From positions 1 to 64,000 of the forward strand of contig NZ_JAEMUX010000030.1 in assembly GCF_016598475.1 (NCBI RefSeq): DNA of 64,000 nt. Direction: 5' to 3'. Under the pieces are notes generated by a model. That model was not told the DNA's origin. It did no database searches and saw nothing but the letters and a program-made list of their open reading frames with translations. The DNA comes from Streptomyces adelaidensis (GTDB taxonomy: Bacteria > Actinomycetota > Actinomycetes > Streptomycetales > Streptomycetaceae). Below, piece after piece: positions 44,774 through 53,632 of the stretch (position 1 is the first letter of the stretch; every line of letters begins with the position of its first letter). The position numbers and the translations under genes were made by a program.

Positions 44774-46366
44774 TCACTGCTCGCGCAGCGGGATCGACAC
44801 GTACGACGGGTCGTTCGGCGGCGAGGAGAAGGTCAGCTGCGCGCCGGACGGGTTGTGCTCGATGTAGAGCGGGTCGACCGTGTCGACGACCAGGGCGAGA
44901 CGGTGGCCCGCCGGAACGTCGTAGGCCGTGGAGGACAACTCCAGGTCCACGCCGAACGGTGTGCCGGGCGTCTTGCCGTGGAAGGTGTACGGCGCGTTAC
45001 TGACCAGCTTGCCGAGGCCGAGCGGGCCCACGTCGTAGAGGTAGGCGACGAGGGTGCCGCTCTCCTTGGTGGCCGTGACCGTGGTGTGCAGATTCGCGGT
45101 GCCCCGGACGGCCTGGGTGCTCGGGTACTTCTCCGACTGCCACACGGCCGCCCAGCGGCGCGGCAGCAGCGGTATCGAGGCGACCGGCGGGAGCTGGGCC
45201 AGCTGGTCCAGGATGCTGGACAGGAAGACGACCCCGCCGTTCGCGCCCGAGTCGACGTTCGCGCGGATCGTGGTGCCGCTCGTCAGGGCGATCTTCTTGC
45301 GGGTCGCGGCGACCGACTTCCAGTCCGGATACCCTTCGTACGCGCCGCCGGTACGGGACTTGAGCTGGACGGGCTGCTCGCGGTCGATGCCGTTGGCCGT
45401 GCCCTTGAGGTGGTGGTCGAGCCAGCGCCGGGTGTCCGTCCACACGTCGTTGGGCAGCCCGAGCAGGCCGGTCAGCTCCGTGGTGGCGTGGTCGCCGGGG
45501 CGCAGCTCCAGCCGTTTCGGGCCGGTGAGCTTCTCGTAGAAGTCGGCGTACTGGTTGGGCGGGAAGATCGAGTCGCCCCAGGCGTTGGCGAGCATGACGG
45601 CCGTGCCGTTGGTGTTGAGCCGGTCCACATAGGTCACGGGGGAACGTTTCTTCCCCCAGGCGAGCATGTCGCCCTCCTTGGCCAGGTTGGACGCGTAGAA
45701 GTCCTTGAAGATCTGCTGGACTTCGGGCCCCTGGCGGCCGGTGATCCGTCCGGCGCCGTCCAGCAGTCCGGCCGCCTGGACGTGCTGCGTGCGGCCGGAG
45801 TAGATCGACTCGATCAGGTCCGCCCAGCCGCTCAGCGCCGCGACCGCCTTGACCCGCCGGTCGTGCGCGGCGGTGAGCAGGCTGATGCCCGCGCCGTACG
45901 ACAGCCCCGCCATGCCGACGTGCCCGGCGTCGGCCGGGGTGTTGGCGAGGGCCCAGTCGATCACCTTGGAGGCATCGGCTATGTCGGGTGGTCCCGCGAC
46001 TTCTATGAACCCGCCGGACTCCCAGAAGCCCCGGACGTTGTAACTGACCACGACATAACCGGCGTCCGCCAGCTGCCGCGCCTGGGCCAGGTACTCGATC
46101 TGGGGCAGGCCCCAGCTCGTGGGCAGCACGACCAGCGGGTACGCGCGTGAAGTGTCGGCGGGGGCCACGACGTTGGCCTTGAGGACGATGCCGCCGTCGC
46201 CCCTGATGTCGACGAAGCGGGTGGTGGGCGGGCTCGTCGAGGCCGCCTGGGCGGCGGGGGCGAGGCCGAGGGCCGTGCCGGCGACCAGGGTGGCCGAGAC
46301 GGCGCCCACGGCGCTCGTGCGCAGGGCCTTGGTGGTACGCGATGTGGTGCCGTGCGGGTGTCTCAC
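44774..46366 (-). CDS. Secreted alpha/beta hydrolase of the CocE/NonD (X-Pro dipeptidyl-peptidase-like) type
   Basis: A 530-residue exported enzyme with a signal peptide (SAVGAVSATLVAGTALGLAP, cleavage near AQAA). The N-terminal hydrolase domain has YPLVVLPTSWGLP, YNVRGFWES, nucleophile Ser in GLSYGAG, Asp in NAWGDS and His in GDHATTE. The C-terminal part is a beta-sandwich ending like PepX_C domains (YDVPAGHRLALVVDTVDP). Such enzymes cleave peptides or esters outside the cell. The upstream spacer has repeated GACGGTAAC boxes. Confidence 0.85.
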   Translation of the reverse strand: MRHPHGTTSRTTKALRTSAVGAVSATLVAGTALGLAPAAQAASTSPPTTRFVDIRGDGGIVLKANVVAPADTSRAYPLVVLPTSWGLPQIEYLAQARQLADAGYVVVSYNVRGFWESGGFIEVAGPPDIADASKVIDWALANTPADAGHVGMAGLSYGAGISLLTAAHDRRVKAVAALSGWADLIESIYSGRTQHVQAAGLLDGAGRITGRQGPEVQQIFKDFYASNLAKEGDMLAWGKKRSPVTYVDRLNTNGTAVMLANAWGDSIFPPNQYADFYEKLTGPKRLELRPGDHATTELTGLLGLPNDVWTDTRRWLDHHLKGTANGIDREQPVQLKSRTGGAYEGYPDWKSVAATRKKIALTSGTTIRANVDSGANGGVVFLSSILDQLAQLPPVASIPLLPRRWAAVWQSEKYPSTQAVRGTANLHTTVTATKESGTLVAYLYDVGPLGLGKLVSNAPYTFHGKTPGTPFGVDLELSSTAYDVPAGHRLALVVDTVDPLYIEHNPSGAQLTFSSPPNDPSYVSIPLREQ

Positions 46367-46392
46367 GGGTCACTCCTCACTCGTGTAAGTGC

Positions 46393-46460
46393 AAAGTGAC
46401 CCGACGGTAACCGGCACCCCTTACCAGAGGTAACTCCCCAGTAAGTTACGTGACGGTAAC
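46393..46460. promoter_or_regulatory. Repeated GACGGTAAC boxes upstream of the CocE-type gene
   Basis: GACGGTAAC occurs at 46393-46401 and 46452-46460, flanking the inverted pair GTAACT/AGTTAC (46430-46449, eight-base gap). The region is AT-rich for this genome and lies directly before the hydrolase start at 46366. Candidate regulator site. Confidence 0.4.
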
Positions 46461-46472
46461 GTTTGGCTCGGG

Positions 46473-47228
46473 CTATGAGGCTCGGTGCGAGATCTGTTCC
46501 GGTACCGACGGCGCCGGGGCCTGGGCCGCGCGGGTGACGTCCCCGACGAGTTCGACGACATCGGGGCCGTACGCCTGGGAGTTGACGACCTTCAGGAGGA
46601 GGACGAAAGTGCCGGTGCCGTACTTGCGGTGCAGGCGCTCGTGGTGGCGGGCGAGGTAGCGGGTGGCGGCCTGGTTGGTGATCGCCCGCTGGCCGCAGAA
46701 GAGGAAGACCGGCCGCGACTGGTCGGGCTGGCCGGTGGTGATCCTGGCCAGGATGACGTGCTCGGTGACGCCGGGGTCCAGGCGGTAGCGCTCGCCGCCG
46801 ATCTGGAAGGCGGCCCGGTCGGGGCCGGGCTCGGGGGCGAGGTTGAAACGTATGCCCGGCAGCATGGCCGCGATGTGGGCCGCCATGCGGCGGTTCGAGC
46901 CGGGTCCTCCCACGCAGAATTCGGTGCGCTCGCCGAACCCCTGCTGGGCCGCGTCCTGGGTGATCATCTGCGCGTGCGAGCCGCAGTCCTTGATCAGCGC
47001 GGAGAGCTCCAGCAGCGCGAACACGTCGAAGCGATGGACCGCGAGGTCCGCGCTGGACGGATCGCGGTTGACCACCAACAGGGACTCGGAATTCTCCGGC
47101 AGCCCGAAGAACGTCTGCTTGCGGCGGAGCTTCCGCTTCCACAGGTATGTCCGGACGAACCAGCCCAGCGAGGCACTGACCCCCGCCGCGATCACGCCGA
47201 GGACGATATTGCGCACGTCGTCATTCAT
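46473..47228 (-). CDS. Membrane-anchored hypothetical protein
   Basis: A 251-residue protein with one N-terminal membrane segment (NIVLGVIAAGVSASLGWFV) followed by a basic stretch and a soluble domain. Visible blocks are ESLLVVNRDPSSADLAVHRF, ALLELSALIKDCG, FCVGGPGSNRRMAAHIAAML and VFLFCGQRAITNQAATRYLA. The pattern suggests a conserved actinobacterial protein that may sense or bind something at the membrane; I do not recognise a named family. ATG 47228 chosen because it puts the membrane segment at the start. Confidence 0.6.
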   Translation of the reverse strand: MNDDVRNIVLGVIAAGVSASLGWFVRTYLWKRKLRRKQTFFGLPENSESLLVVNRDPSSADLAVHRFDVFALLELSALIKDCGSHAQMITQDAAQQGFGERTEFCVGGPGSNRRMAAHIAAMLPGIRFNLAPEPGPDRAAFQIGGERYRLDPGVTEHVILARITTGQPDQSRPVFLFCGQRAITNQAATRYLARHHERLHRKYGTGTFVLLLKVVNSQAYGPDVVELVGDVTRAAQAPAPSVPEQISHRAS

Positions 47229-47373
47229 GGGCGCGCATGGTAGCGGGCACGGCCGAACAGTGCCCGAATCTCTATCCGAATCCCTGTCCGAATTCGCCGT
47301 TGGCCCAGACATCGCTGACGGGGTCATGGCAGCCGCGTTACTCTGCGCGGACGGTCCCTGACTGGAGGTACGG

Positions 47374-49179
47374 ATGCGTCTGCGTCGCCCTGTCGCGCGG
47401 AAACTGGCTGTGCTGGCGGCTACGTCCGCCGTGGTGTCGATGGGGGCGGCCCCGCCGACCTCCGCCGCGACGGACCCCGTGGAGAAGGTCCCGGTCGCCG
47501 TCGGCTACGGCGGTGCCGTGTCCAGCGTCGATCCGGATGCCTCCGCCGCCGGCATCGAGGTGCTCCGCAAGGGCGGCAACGCGGTGGACGCCGCCGTCGC
47601 CACGGCCGCCGCGCTCGGCGTCACGGAGCCGTACTCGGCGGGCATCGGCGGAGGCGGCTACTTCGTCTACTACGACGCCAAGTCCCGTTCGGTGCACACC
47701 ATCGACGGCCGGGAGACCGCGCCCCTGAGCGCCGGCGAGGACCTCTTCCTGGAGAACGGCACGGCCATCCCGTTCGCGGAGGCCGTCACCAGCGGGCTGA
47801 GCGTCGGCACGCCCGGCACGCCCGCCACCTGGCAGACCGCACTGCGGAGTTGGGGCAGCAAGCCGCTCGGTAAGCTGCTGAAGCCCGCCGAGAAGCTCGC
47901 CCGCGACGGGTTCACCGTCGATGCGACCTTCCGCGCCCAGACCGCGTCCAACGAGGCCCGGTTCCGGAACTTCCCGGCCACGGTCGACCTGTATCTGCCC
48001 GGCGGCGAGCTGCCGGTGGTCGGCTCGACCCTGAAGAACCCCGATCTGGCCCGTACCTACGCCGAGTTGGGCCGCGAGGGCGTCGGCACCCTCTACCGGG
48101 GCGACCTCGCCGAGGACATCGTCGACACGGTCAACGAGCCGCCGGTGGACCCGAGTTCGGGCTACAACGCCCGACCCGGCGATCTGACGGCCGCCGACCT
48201 CGCCGCGTACCGCACCAAGCTCCAGGCGCCCACGAAGGCGTCGTACCGGGGTCTCGGCGTGTACGGGATGGCCCCCTCGTCGTCCGGTGGCACGACGGTC
48301 GCCGAGGCGCTCAACATCCTTGAGCGGACCGACCTTTCGAAGGCGAGCGACGTCCAGTACCTGCACCGCTACATCGAGGCCAGCCGTATCGCGTTCGCCG
48401 ACCGTGGCCGCTGGGTGGGCGACCCCGCCTTCGAGGACGTACCGACCAAGGAACTGCTGTCGCAGAAGTACGCCGACTCGCGTGAGTGCCTGATCAAGGA
48501 CGACGCGGTCCTCACCAGTCCCGTCGCGCCGGGTGACCCGCGCGATCCGGCGGCCTGCTCGGCGGGCGGTACGGCGGCCCCGACGACGTACGAGGGCGAC
48601 AGCACGACCCACCTCACGGTCGCCGACAAGTGGGGCGACGTGGTCTCGTACACCCTCACCATCGAGCAGACCGGCGGCAGTGGCATCACCGTGCCGGGCC
48701 GTGGCTTCCTGCTCAACAACGAGCTGACGGACTTCTCCTTCACCCCGGCCAACCCGGCCGTGCACGACCCGAACCTGCCGGGGCCGGGCAAGCGGCCCCG
48801 CTCGTCGATGTCGCCCACGATCGTGCTGGACAAGCACGACAGGCCCGTCGTGGCGCTCGGTTCACCGGGCGGCGCGACCATCATCACGACCGTGCTGCAG
48901 ACACTGACCGGCTTCGTCGACCGGGGCCTGCCGCTGGTCGACGCGATCGCCGCGCCGCGCGCCAGCCAGCGCAACCAGACCACCACGGAACTCGAACCGG
49001 GCCTGTGGAGCAGCCCCCTGAAGACCGACCTCGAAGCCATCGGCCACGGCTTCCGGCAGAACCCCGAGATCGGCGCCGCGACCGCCGTCCAGCGCCTGCC
49101 CGACGGCAAGTGGCTGGCCGCCGCCGAGACGGTACGGCGCGGGGGCGGCGCGGCGATGGTGGTGCACCCGGCGAAGTAG
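47374..49179 (+). CDS. ggt: Gamma-glutamyltransferase
   Basis: A 601-residue secreted Ntn-type enzyme that cleaves or transfers the gamma-glutamyl group of glutathione and related compounds. The signal peptide (RKLAVLAATSAVVSMGAAPP) is followed by the large-subunit blocks AAGIEVLRKGGNAVDAAVA, EPYSAGIGGGGYFVYYD and TIDGRETAP. Autocleavage should expose Thr411 in DSTTHLTVAD, the nucleophile of the small subunit. RSSMSPTIVLD and ALGSPGGATIITTV are also present. Length and motifs are complete. It converges on the GNAT gene with 10 bases between stops. Confidence 0.94.
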   Translation: MRLRRPVARKLAVLAATSAVVSMGAAPPTSAATDPVEKVPVAVGYGGAVSSVDPDASAAGIEVLRKGGNAVDAAVATAAALGVTEPYSAGIGGGGYFVYYDAKSRSVHTIDGRETAPLSAGEDLFLENGTAIPFAEAVTSGLSVGTPGTPATWQTALRSWGSKPLGKLLKPAEKLARDGFTVDATFRAQTASNEARFRNFPATVDLYLPGGELPVVGSTLKNPDLARTYAELGREGVGTLYRGDLAEDIVDTVNEPPVDPSSGYNARPGDLTAADLAAYRTKLQAPTKASYRGLGVYGMAPSSSGGTTVAEALNILERTDLSKASDVQYLHRYIEASRIAFADRGRWVGDPAFEDVPTKELLSQKYADSRECLIKDDAVLTSPVAPGDPRDPAACSAGGTAAPTTYEGDSTTHLTVADKWGDVVSYTLTIEQTGGSGITVPGRGFLLNNELTDFSFTPANPAVHDPNLPGPGKRPRSSMSPTIVLDKHDRPVVALGSPGGATIITTVLQTLTGFVDRGLPLVDAIAAPRASQRNQTTTELEPGLWSSPLKTDLEAIGHGFRQNPEIGAATAVQRLPDGKWLAAAETVRRGGGAAMVVHPAK

Positions 49180-49189
49180 GCGGGCCGCG

Positions 49190-49711
49190 TCAGGACGCGG
49201 CGAACGCGCCGACCGTGGCGGCGGACCAGGAATACTCGATCTCGTCGAGCACGAGGTCCGCCGTCAGCCGGACCGGTCGCTCGGCCGTGCGCACGCCACC
49301 CTGACGTTCGTAGAAGCCGATCGCCCGCTCGTTGCCCCGCAGCACCTCCAGGTAGACGTCCCGGCCCGGATGCTCGGCCGCCGCCCAGCGGAAACCGTGG
49401 CGCAGCAGGCGGCCGCCGATGCCGGTGCCGAGATGCCCCGGCCGGGCATGCAGGTTGTCCACGTGGACACGGCCGTCCGCCGCCACGACGAGATGGATGA
49501 AGCCGCGCAGCTCCTGCCCCTCCTCAGCCAGGAGCAGCCACCGCCCCTCGGGGTCGGCGGTCCGGGCACGCCACTTGGCGAGATGCTCCTCGCGCAACGG
49601 CCCGTCGAGGTACGCGCCGGGCATCAGCTCGGCGTACGCGGTCCGCCAACTGGCGGTGTGGAGCGCGGCGACGCGCTCGGCGTCGGTGGTCGTGCCGTTC
49701 CTGAAAAGCAT
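49190..49711 (-). CDS. GNAT-family N-acetyltransferase
   Basis: A 173-residue acetyltransferase: LHTASWRTAYAELMPGAYLD at the start, LRGFIHLVVAADGRVHVDNL, the acetyl-CoA loop RPGHLGTGIGGRLLRHG and the end YLEVLRGNERAIGFYERQGG. Transfers acetyl from acetyl-CoA to an unknown amine. It stands between the convergent ggt and the co-oriented methionine aminopeptidase. Confidence 0.88.
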   Translation of the reverse strand: MLFRNGTTTDAERVAALHTASWRTAYAELMPGAYLDGPLREEHLAKWRARTADPEGRWLLLAEEGQELRGFIHLVVAADGRVHVDNLHARPGHLGTGIGGRLLRHGFRWAAAEHPGRDVYLEVLRGNERAIGFYERQGGVRTAERPVRLTADLVLDEIEYSWSAATVGAFAAS

Positions 49712-49757
49712 GGCCAGAGGGTAGACCGGGGTGTTTCGAGAGGTGCGGGGGAATGGG

Positions 49758-50525
49758 CTAGCGCTCGGTGAGAATCCGCGGCCCCGCGTCCGTGATCGCG
49801 ACCGTGTGCTCCGCGTGGGCCGCCCGGGACCCGTCGTTCGTCCGGAGCGTCCAGCCGTCGGGTGCCTCGTGGTATCCGTCCGTGCCTCCGCCGATCAGCA
49901 TCGGCTCGATGGCCAGCACCATCCCGTGCCGCAAGCGCATCCCCCGCCCGGGGCGCCCCTCGTTCGGCACACCCGGATCCTCGTGCATATGGCGCCCGAT
50001 TCCGTGCCCGCCAAATCCGTCGGGAATCCCGTACCCGGCGGCGCGGCACACGGTGCCGATGGCGTGCGCGATGTCGCCGATGCGGTTGCCGACCACGGCG
50101 GCCCCGATGCCCGCCGCGAGGGCGCGCTCCGCGGTCTCGACGAGCCGCAGGTCGGCCGCGCGGGGCTCGCCCACGACGAAGCTGATCGCCGAGTCCCCGG
50201 CCCAGCCGCCCAGTTCGGCGCCGAAGTCGAGGGAGACGAGGTCGCCGTCGCGCAGCCGGTACGACGTCGGGATGCCGTGCACGATCGCGTCGTTCACCGA
50301 GGCGCAGAGCACCGCGGGGAAGGGCGTGGGCGCGAAGGCGGGCCGGTAGCCCAGGAAGGGCGACGAGGCGCCCGCCCCGCGCAGCACCTCGTGTGCCACC
50401 TCGTTCAGTTCGAGCAGGGAAACGCCCACGTCGGCCGCCTTCCGCGCGGCGGTGAGCCCTCGCCCGACCACCTGCCCGGCCTCGTACATCGCGTCCATCG
50501 ACGCGTCCGTCTTCAGTTCCACCAT
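49758..50525 (-). CDS. map: Methionine aminopeptidase, type I
   Basis: A 255-residue M24 metallopeptidase that removes initiator methionine from new proteins. The five metal ligands fall in LVSLDFGAELGGWAGDSA (two Asp), GGHGIGRHMHEDP (His), VLAIEPML (Glu) and HAEHTVAI (Glu), though the last is spaced a little unusually. There is no N-terminal zinc extension. The -10 TATAGT lies only seven bases before ATG 50525, so the mRNA is probably leaderless. It is divergent from an XRE regulator with shared repeats between them, suggesting a regulated second copy rather than the housekeeping enzyme. Confidence 0.9.
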   Translation of the reverse strand: MVELKTDASMDAMYEAGQVVGRGLTAARKAADVGVSLLELNEVAHEVLRGAGASSPFLGYRPAFAPTPFPAVLCASVNDAIVHGIPTSYRLRDGDLVSLDFGAELGGWAGDSAISFVVGEPRAADLRLVETAERALAAGIGAAVVGNRIGDIAHAIGTVCRAAGYGIPDGFGGHGIGRHMHEDPGVPNEGRPGRGMRLRHGMVLAIEPMLIGGGTDGYHEAPDGWTLRTNDGSRAAHAEHTVAITDAGPRILTER

Positions 50526-50526
50526 G

Positions 50527-50594
50527 CCAATTACTATACCGCTCGATGCCCAATTAATATACCGGTCCATCGGTGGGGATCGGTATTAGAATGG
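50527..50594. promoter_or_regulatory. Triple-box operator between map and its XRE regulator
   Basis: CCAATTACTATACCG (50527-50541) and CCAATTAATATACCG (50550-50564) are direct repeats 23 bp apart; CGGTATTAGAATGG (50581-50594) is a related inverted copy. The boxes contain the -10 elements of both genes: TATAGT on the minus strand (50533-50538) and TAGAAT on the plus strand (50587-50592), each six or seven bases from its ATG. Confidence 0.65.
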
Positions 50595-50598
50595 GGTC

Positions 50599-50865
50599 AT
50601 GGTGCGTACCCCTCTGACCCCCGAAGAGCGCGAACGCGGCGAGCGGTTCGGCCGGCTGCTGCGTGACGCCCGCGGTGGCCGCAGCATGACGGAGGTCGCC
50701 GCCGGTGCGGGCATCTCCGCGGAGACCCTCCGCAAGATCGAGACCGGCCGCGCCCCCACCCCGGCCTTCTTCACGATCGCCGCCCTCGCCCGCACGCTGG
50801 ACCTGTCCATGGACGCACTGGCCGCGCAGTGCGCCGTGGCGCCGGCCGCGGCAGCGGTGGTCTGA
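50599..50865 (+). CDS. XRE-family helix-turn-helix regulator
   Basis: An 88-residue protein that is little more than an XRE DNA-binding domain: RFGRLLRDARGGRSMTEVAA, GISAETLRKIETGRAPTPAF and LARTLDLSMDALAA. A -10 TAGAAT lies six bases before ATG 50599, so its transcript is probably leaderless. It is divergent from map and likely represses both genes through the boxes in between. Confidence 0.88.
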   Translation: MVRTPLTPEERERGERFGRLLRDARGGRSMTEVAAGAGISAETLRKIETGRAPTPAFFTIAALARTLDLSMDALAAQCAVAPAAAAVV

Positions 50866-51067
50866 CGTGTTCGAGGGGCCGGTCAAGGGCCCGCCGCCGC
50901 GCCGTGGCCGGAGCATCGCCGTAATGGCCGGAACTCCTGAACGCACAGCCGTCACCCAGGCGCGCACAGCACACTGCGTCCACTCTGAAAACTTCGCGTA
51001 GCCGTTCTGTAACACAACTGGTGTTTTCTAACGGACCGGAGCACTCCAGTCTGCCGGGGAGTATGCA

Positions 51068-52582
51068 ATGGCTGTGGATCAACTCCCCGGTGAAGTGCGG
51101 GAGTTCTCGGGTTACCTGAACAAGCTGATGACCAAGCTCGACCAGGGCGGCGGTTGGTGTGCCGTTTTCTGGCAGCGCGACCCCGAGGGCATGCGGGCCT
51201 GCCTCGACGGCCTGGAGGTGCCGCCCTGGGATGTCGTGGAAGCGCTCATGCACGACCTCAACACCGCGTACGGTCCCGCCGCCGCGGCCCAGGAGACCGC
51301 GCGCGCCCGCGCCCTGCACGGCGCCTCGCTCGCCGCGTACGACGCCCGGCCCGGCGGCCGTGACGCCCTCGGCGGCCGGCTGGACGTGATGATCCGCGAA
51401 CAGCGCCACGCCGGCGAGCGCACCGTCGAACTGAGCCGCCTCCTCCAGGGCGCCACCACCCAGCAGGAGGCCGATTCGATCCGCCTGGACCTGGCCTGGG
51501 CCCACGACGACCACGAACGCGCCACAGCCCGCTGCACCGAGCTGCGCACCCGCATCGAGGAGTGCGACGCCCGCGCCCCGCACGACCCCGTGCGGGGCGC
51601 GGCGCGCTTTCCGGCGAACGCCGCCGGGGACGGCTTCTGGGTGCCGGAGGCCGAGGAGCGCGGCGACGGCCGTACGCACACGGAGCAGCGGACCGGCGGT
51701 CGTACGCAGGGCAGCCGCGACCCCGACAGCACCGCGCACGACGGCTACGCGGACGCCTTCCCCCACCCCGACGCAACCGCCCGGACCACCGCGGAGCCCC
51801 AACACCGCGGCCCCGGCCAGGAACCCTCCGCCCAGGCGCCCGCCAAGCAGCGCCCCAAGCGCCGCCCCCGAGGGGGTGCCCGCTTCGCCGGGGCCGCCGA
51901 AGCCGAGGAGGCACCGCCCGCCGTCGTCCCGGAGGCGGCGCCCGGGCCGGCCGCGGGGCGCAAGGGACGGGCTCCCCGGGGCGCCCGCTACGCCGGTGTC
52001 GCGGCGGAGGCCGAGGCGGCGGCGCCGCAGAAGCAGGCGCGGGAGCCGCTCGACGACGAGGCGCGCCGGGAGGTCGCCGGGACCGTCGAGCGGTTGCTGC
52101 GGCTGCGCGGGGAGGGGCGCAGCGGGGAGGCGCACGCCCTGCTCGTGGAGGCCGCGTACTGGCCCGCCGCCCGCTTCCCGCTGCTCGCGGCCGGCCTGCA
52201 CCGCGCGGGACTGAGCGCCGACTGGGCGACCCTGCTGTGGGAGGCCGGCTCGCTGCCCCCCGACCGGCTGGTCGCGGTCGCGGACGCCCTGCACGCCGTG
52301 GGCCGCGCCACGGACGGCGAACAGATGCTGCGGCAGGGCGTCTCCCGGCCCGCCGAGGAGATCGGCGAGGCGGTGCTCGGGTTCGCCACCGAGGGGCGCG
52401 AGCGGGAGGCGCGTGCGCTGCTCGACGTATATGTGCACATGCGTACGCCGGAGGAGGCGGCGCGCAGCGCGGCGCCGGATCCGCAGCGGCTCACGCCCCT
52501 CGTCCTGGCGGCGGCGCGCGGCGTCTCGGAGGACCGCTACCGCGAGGTGGTGCACGCGCTGCGCGTGGCCGGACTCGGCTGA
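51068..52582 (+). CDS. Conserved Streptomyces hypothetical with repeat motifs
   Basis: A 504-residue protein with an N-terminal helical domain (about 1-175), a long charged low-complexity middle (about 190-320) and a C-terminal helical domain (about 325-500) of alternating short helices like those in solenoid proteins. The middle holds two copies of an RGG/RGA-R-(F/Y)-AG motif (RGGARFAGAA, RGARYAGVAAEA). ATG 51068 lacks a strong ribosome site. AACAC-AACTG-GTGTT at 51011-51025 lies upstream. No enzyme motif seen; possibly a scaffold or regulator of development. Confidence 0.65.
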   Translation: MAVDQLPGEVREFSGYLNKLMTKLDQGGGWCAVFWQRDPEGMRACLDGLEVPPWDVVEALMHDLNTAYGPAAAAQETARARALHGASLAAYDARPGGRDALGGRLDVMIREQRHAGERTVELSRLLQGATTQQEADSIRLDLAWAHDDHERATARCTELRTRIEECDARAPHDPVRGAARFPANAAGDGFWVPEAEERGDGRTHTEQRTGGRTQGSRDPDSTAHDGYADAFPHPDATARTTAEPQHRGPGQEPSAQAPAKQRPKRRPRGGARFAGAAEAEEAPPAVVPEAAPGPAAGRKGRAPRGARYAGVAAEAEAAAPQKQAREPLDDEARREVAGTVERLLRLRGEGRSGEAHALLVEAAYWPAARFPLLAAGLHRAGLSADWATLLWEAGSLPPDRLVAVADALHAVGRATDGEQMLRQGVSRPAEEIGEAVLGFATEGREREARALLDVYVHMRTPEEAARSAAPDPQRLTPLVLAAARGVSEDRYREVVHALRVAGLG

Positions 52583-52724
52583 CGGACACCCCCGGCGGGA
52601 CGGGGCTCGGCGGGTTCGCCACGCGGGGCACCTGGGTAATCACCCACTGGAGTGCGAAACGTGATCGACTCGGCCGGTTAACGGCGATGGTCTTGCCCAG
52701 CCCGTCGACGGGGCTTACTTTCAA

Positions 52725-52757
52725 GCCTCTACGGCCTGCGTCTACGGGCGTAGAGGC
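52725..52757. promoter_or_regulatory. Inverted repeat before the pyrimidine catabolic operon
   Basis: Perfect 9-bp arms GCCTCTACG (52725-52733) and CGTAGAGGC (52749-52757), 15-base loop, 33 bp before the first amidase start. It could be an operator for the PucR protein encoded in the operon or a leader hairpin. Confidence 0.45.
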
Positions 52758-52789
52758 TCGCTGACGTCCCTGTCGAAGGAGCAGCTGAC

Positions 52790-53632
52790 ATGGCCAACGT
52801 CGTACGCGCCGCCCTGGTCCAGGCCACCTGGACCGGCGACACCGCATCCATGGTCGCCAAGCACATCGAGCACGCCCGCGAGGCGGCCCGGCAGGGCGCC
52901 AAGGTGATCGGCTTCCAGGAAGTCTTCAACGCGCCCTACTTCTGCCAGGTCCAGGAGCCGGAGCACTACGCCTGGGCGGAACCCGTGCCCGACGGGCCGA
53001 CCGTCACACGGATGCGGGAACTGGCCCGCGAGACCGGCATGGTGATCGTGGTCCCGGTCTTCGAGGTCGAGCAGTCCGGCTTCTACTACAACACCGCGGC
53101 CGTGATCGACGCCGACGGCACCTACCTCGGCAAGTACCGCAAGCACCACATCCCCCAGGTCAAGGGCTTCTGGGAGAAGTACTACTTCAAGCCCGGGAAC
53201 CTCGGCTGGCCGGTCTTCGACACGGCCGTCGGCAAGGTCGGCGTCTACATCTGCTACGACCGCCACTTCCCGGAGGGCTGGCGCCAGCTCGGCCTGAACG
53301 GCGCCCAGCTCGTCTACAACCCTTCCGCCACGCACCGGGGTCTGTCCGCCCACCTGTGGCAGCTGGAGCAGCCCGCGGCAGCCGTCGCCAACGAGTACTT
53401 CATCGCCGCGATCAACCGGGTCGGCGTCGAGGAGTACGGCGACAACGACTTCTACGGCACCTCGTACTTCGTCGACCCGCGCGGCAAGTTCGTGGGCGAG
53501 GTCGCCGGCGACAAGGACGAGGAACTCGTCGTACGGGACCTCGACTTCGACCTGATCGAGGACGTACGACAGCAGTGGGCGTTCTACCGTGATCGTCGAC
53601 CCGACGCCTACGAAGGACTGGTACAGCCGTGA
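52790..53632 (+). CDS. Nitrilase-superfamily amidase, beta-ureidopropionase-like (copy 1)
   Basis: A 280-residue carbon-nitrogen hydrolase. The Glu-Lys-Cys triad lies in GFQEVFNAPYF, GKYRKHHIPQ and VYICYDRHFPEG (Cys155). The size and the FQE/YRKHHIP motifs are of the group that hydrolyses N-carbamoyl-beta-alanine or N-carbamoylputrescine. Overlaps the aminotransferase by GTGA. In context it would perform the third step of reductive pyrimidine breakdown, giving a beta-amino acid that the aminotransferase then uses. A second, similar gene lies at 56874-57716. Confidence 0.87.
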   Translation: MANVVRAALVQATWTGDTASMVAKHIEHAREAARQGAKVIGFQEVFNAPYFCQVQEPEHYAWAEPVPDGPTVTRMRELARETGMVIVVPVFEVEQSGFYYNTAAVIDADGTYLGKYRKHHIPQVKGFWEKYYFKPGNLGWPVFDTAVGKVGVYICYDRHFPEGWRQLGLNGAQLVYNPSATHRGLSAHLWQLEQPAAAVANEYFIAAINRVGVEEYGDNDFYGTSYFVDPRGKFVGEVAGDKDEELVVRDLDFDLIEDVRQQWAFYRDRRPDAYEGLVQP

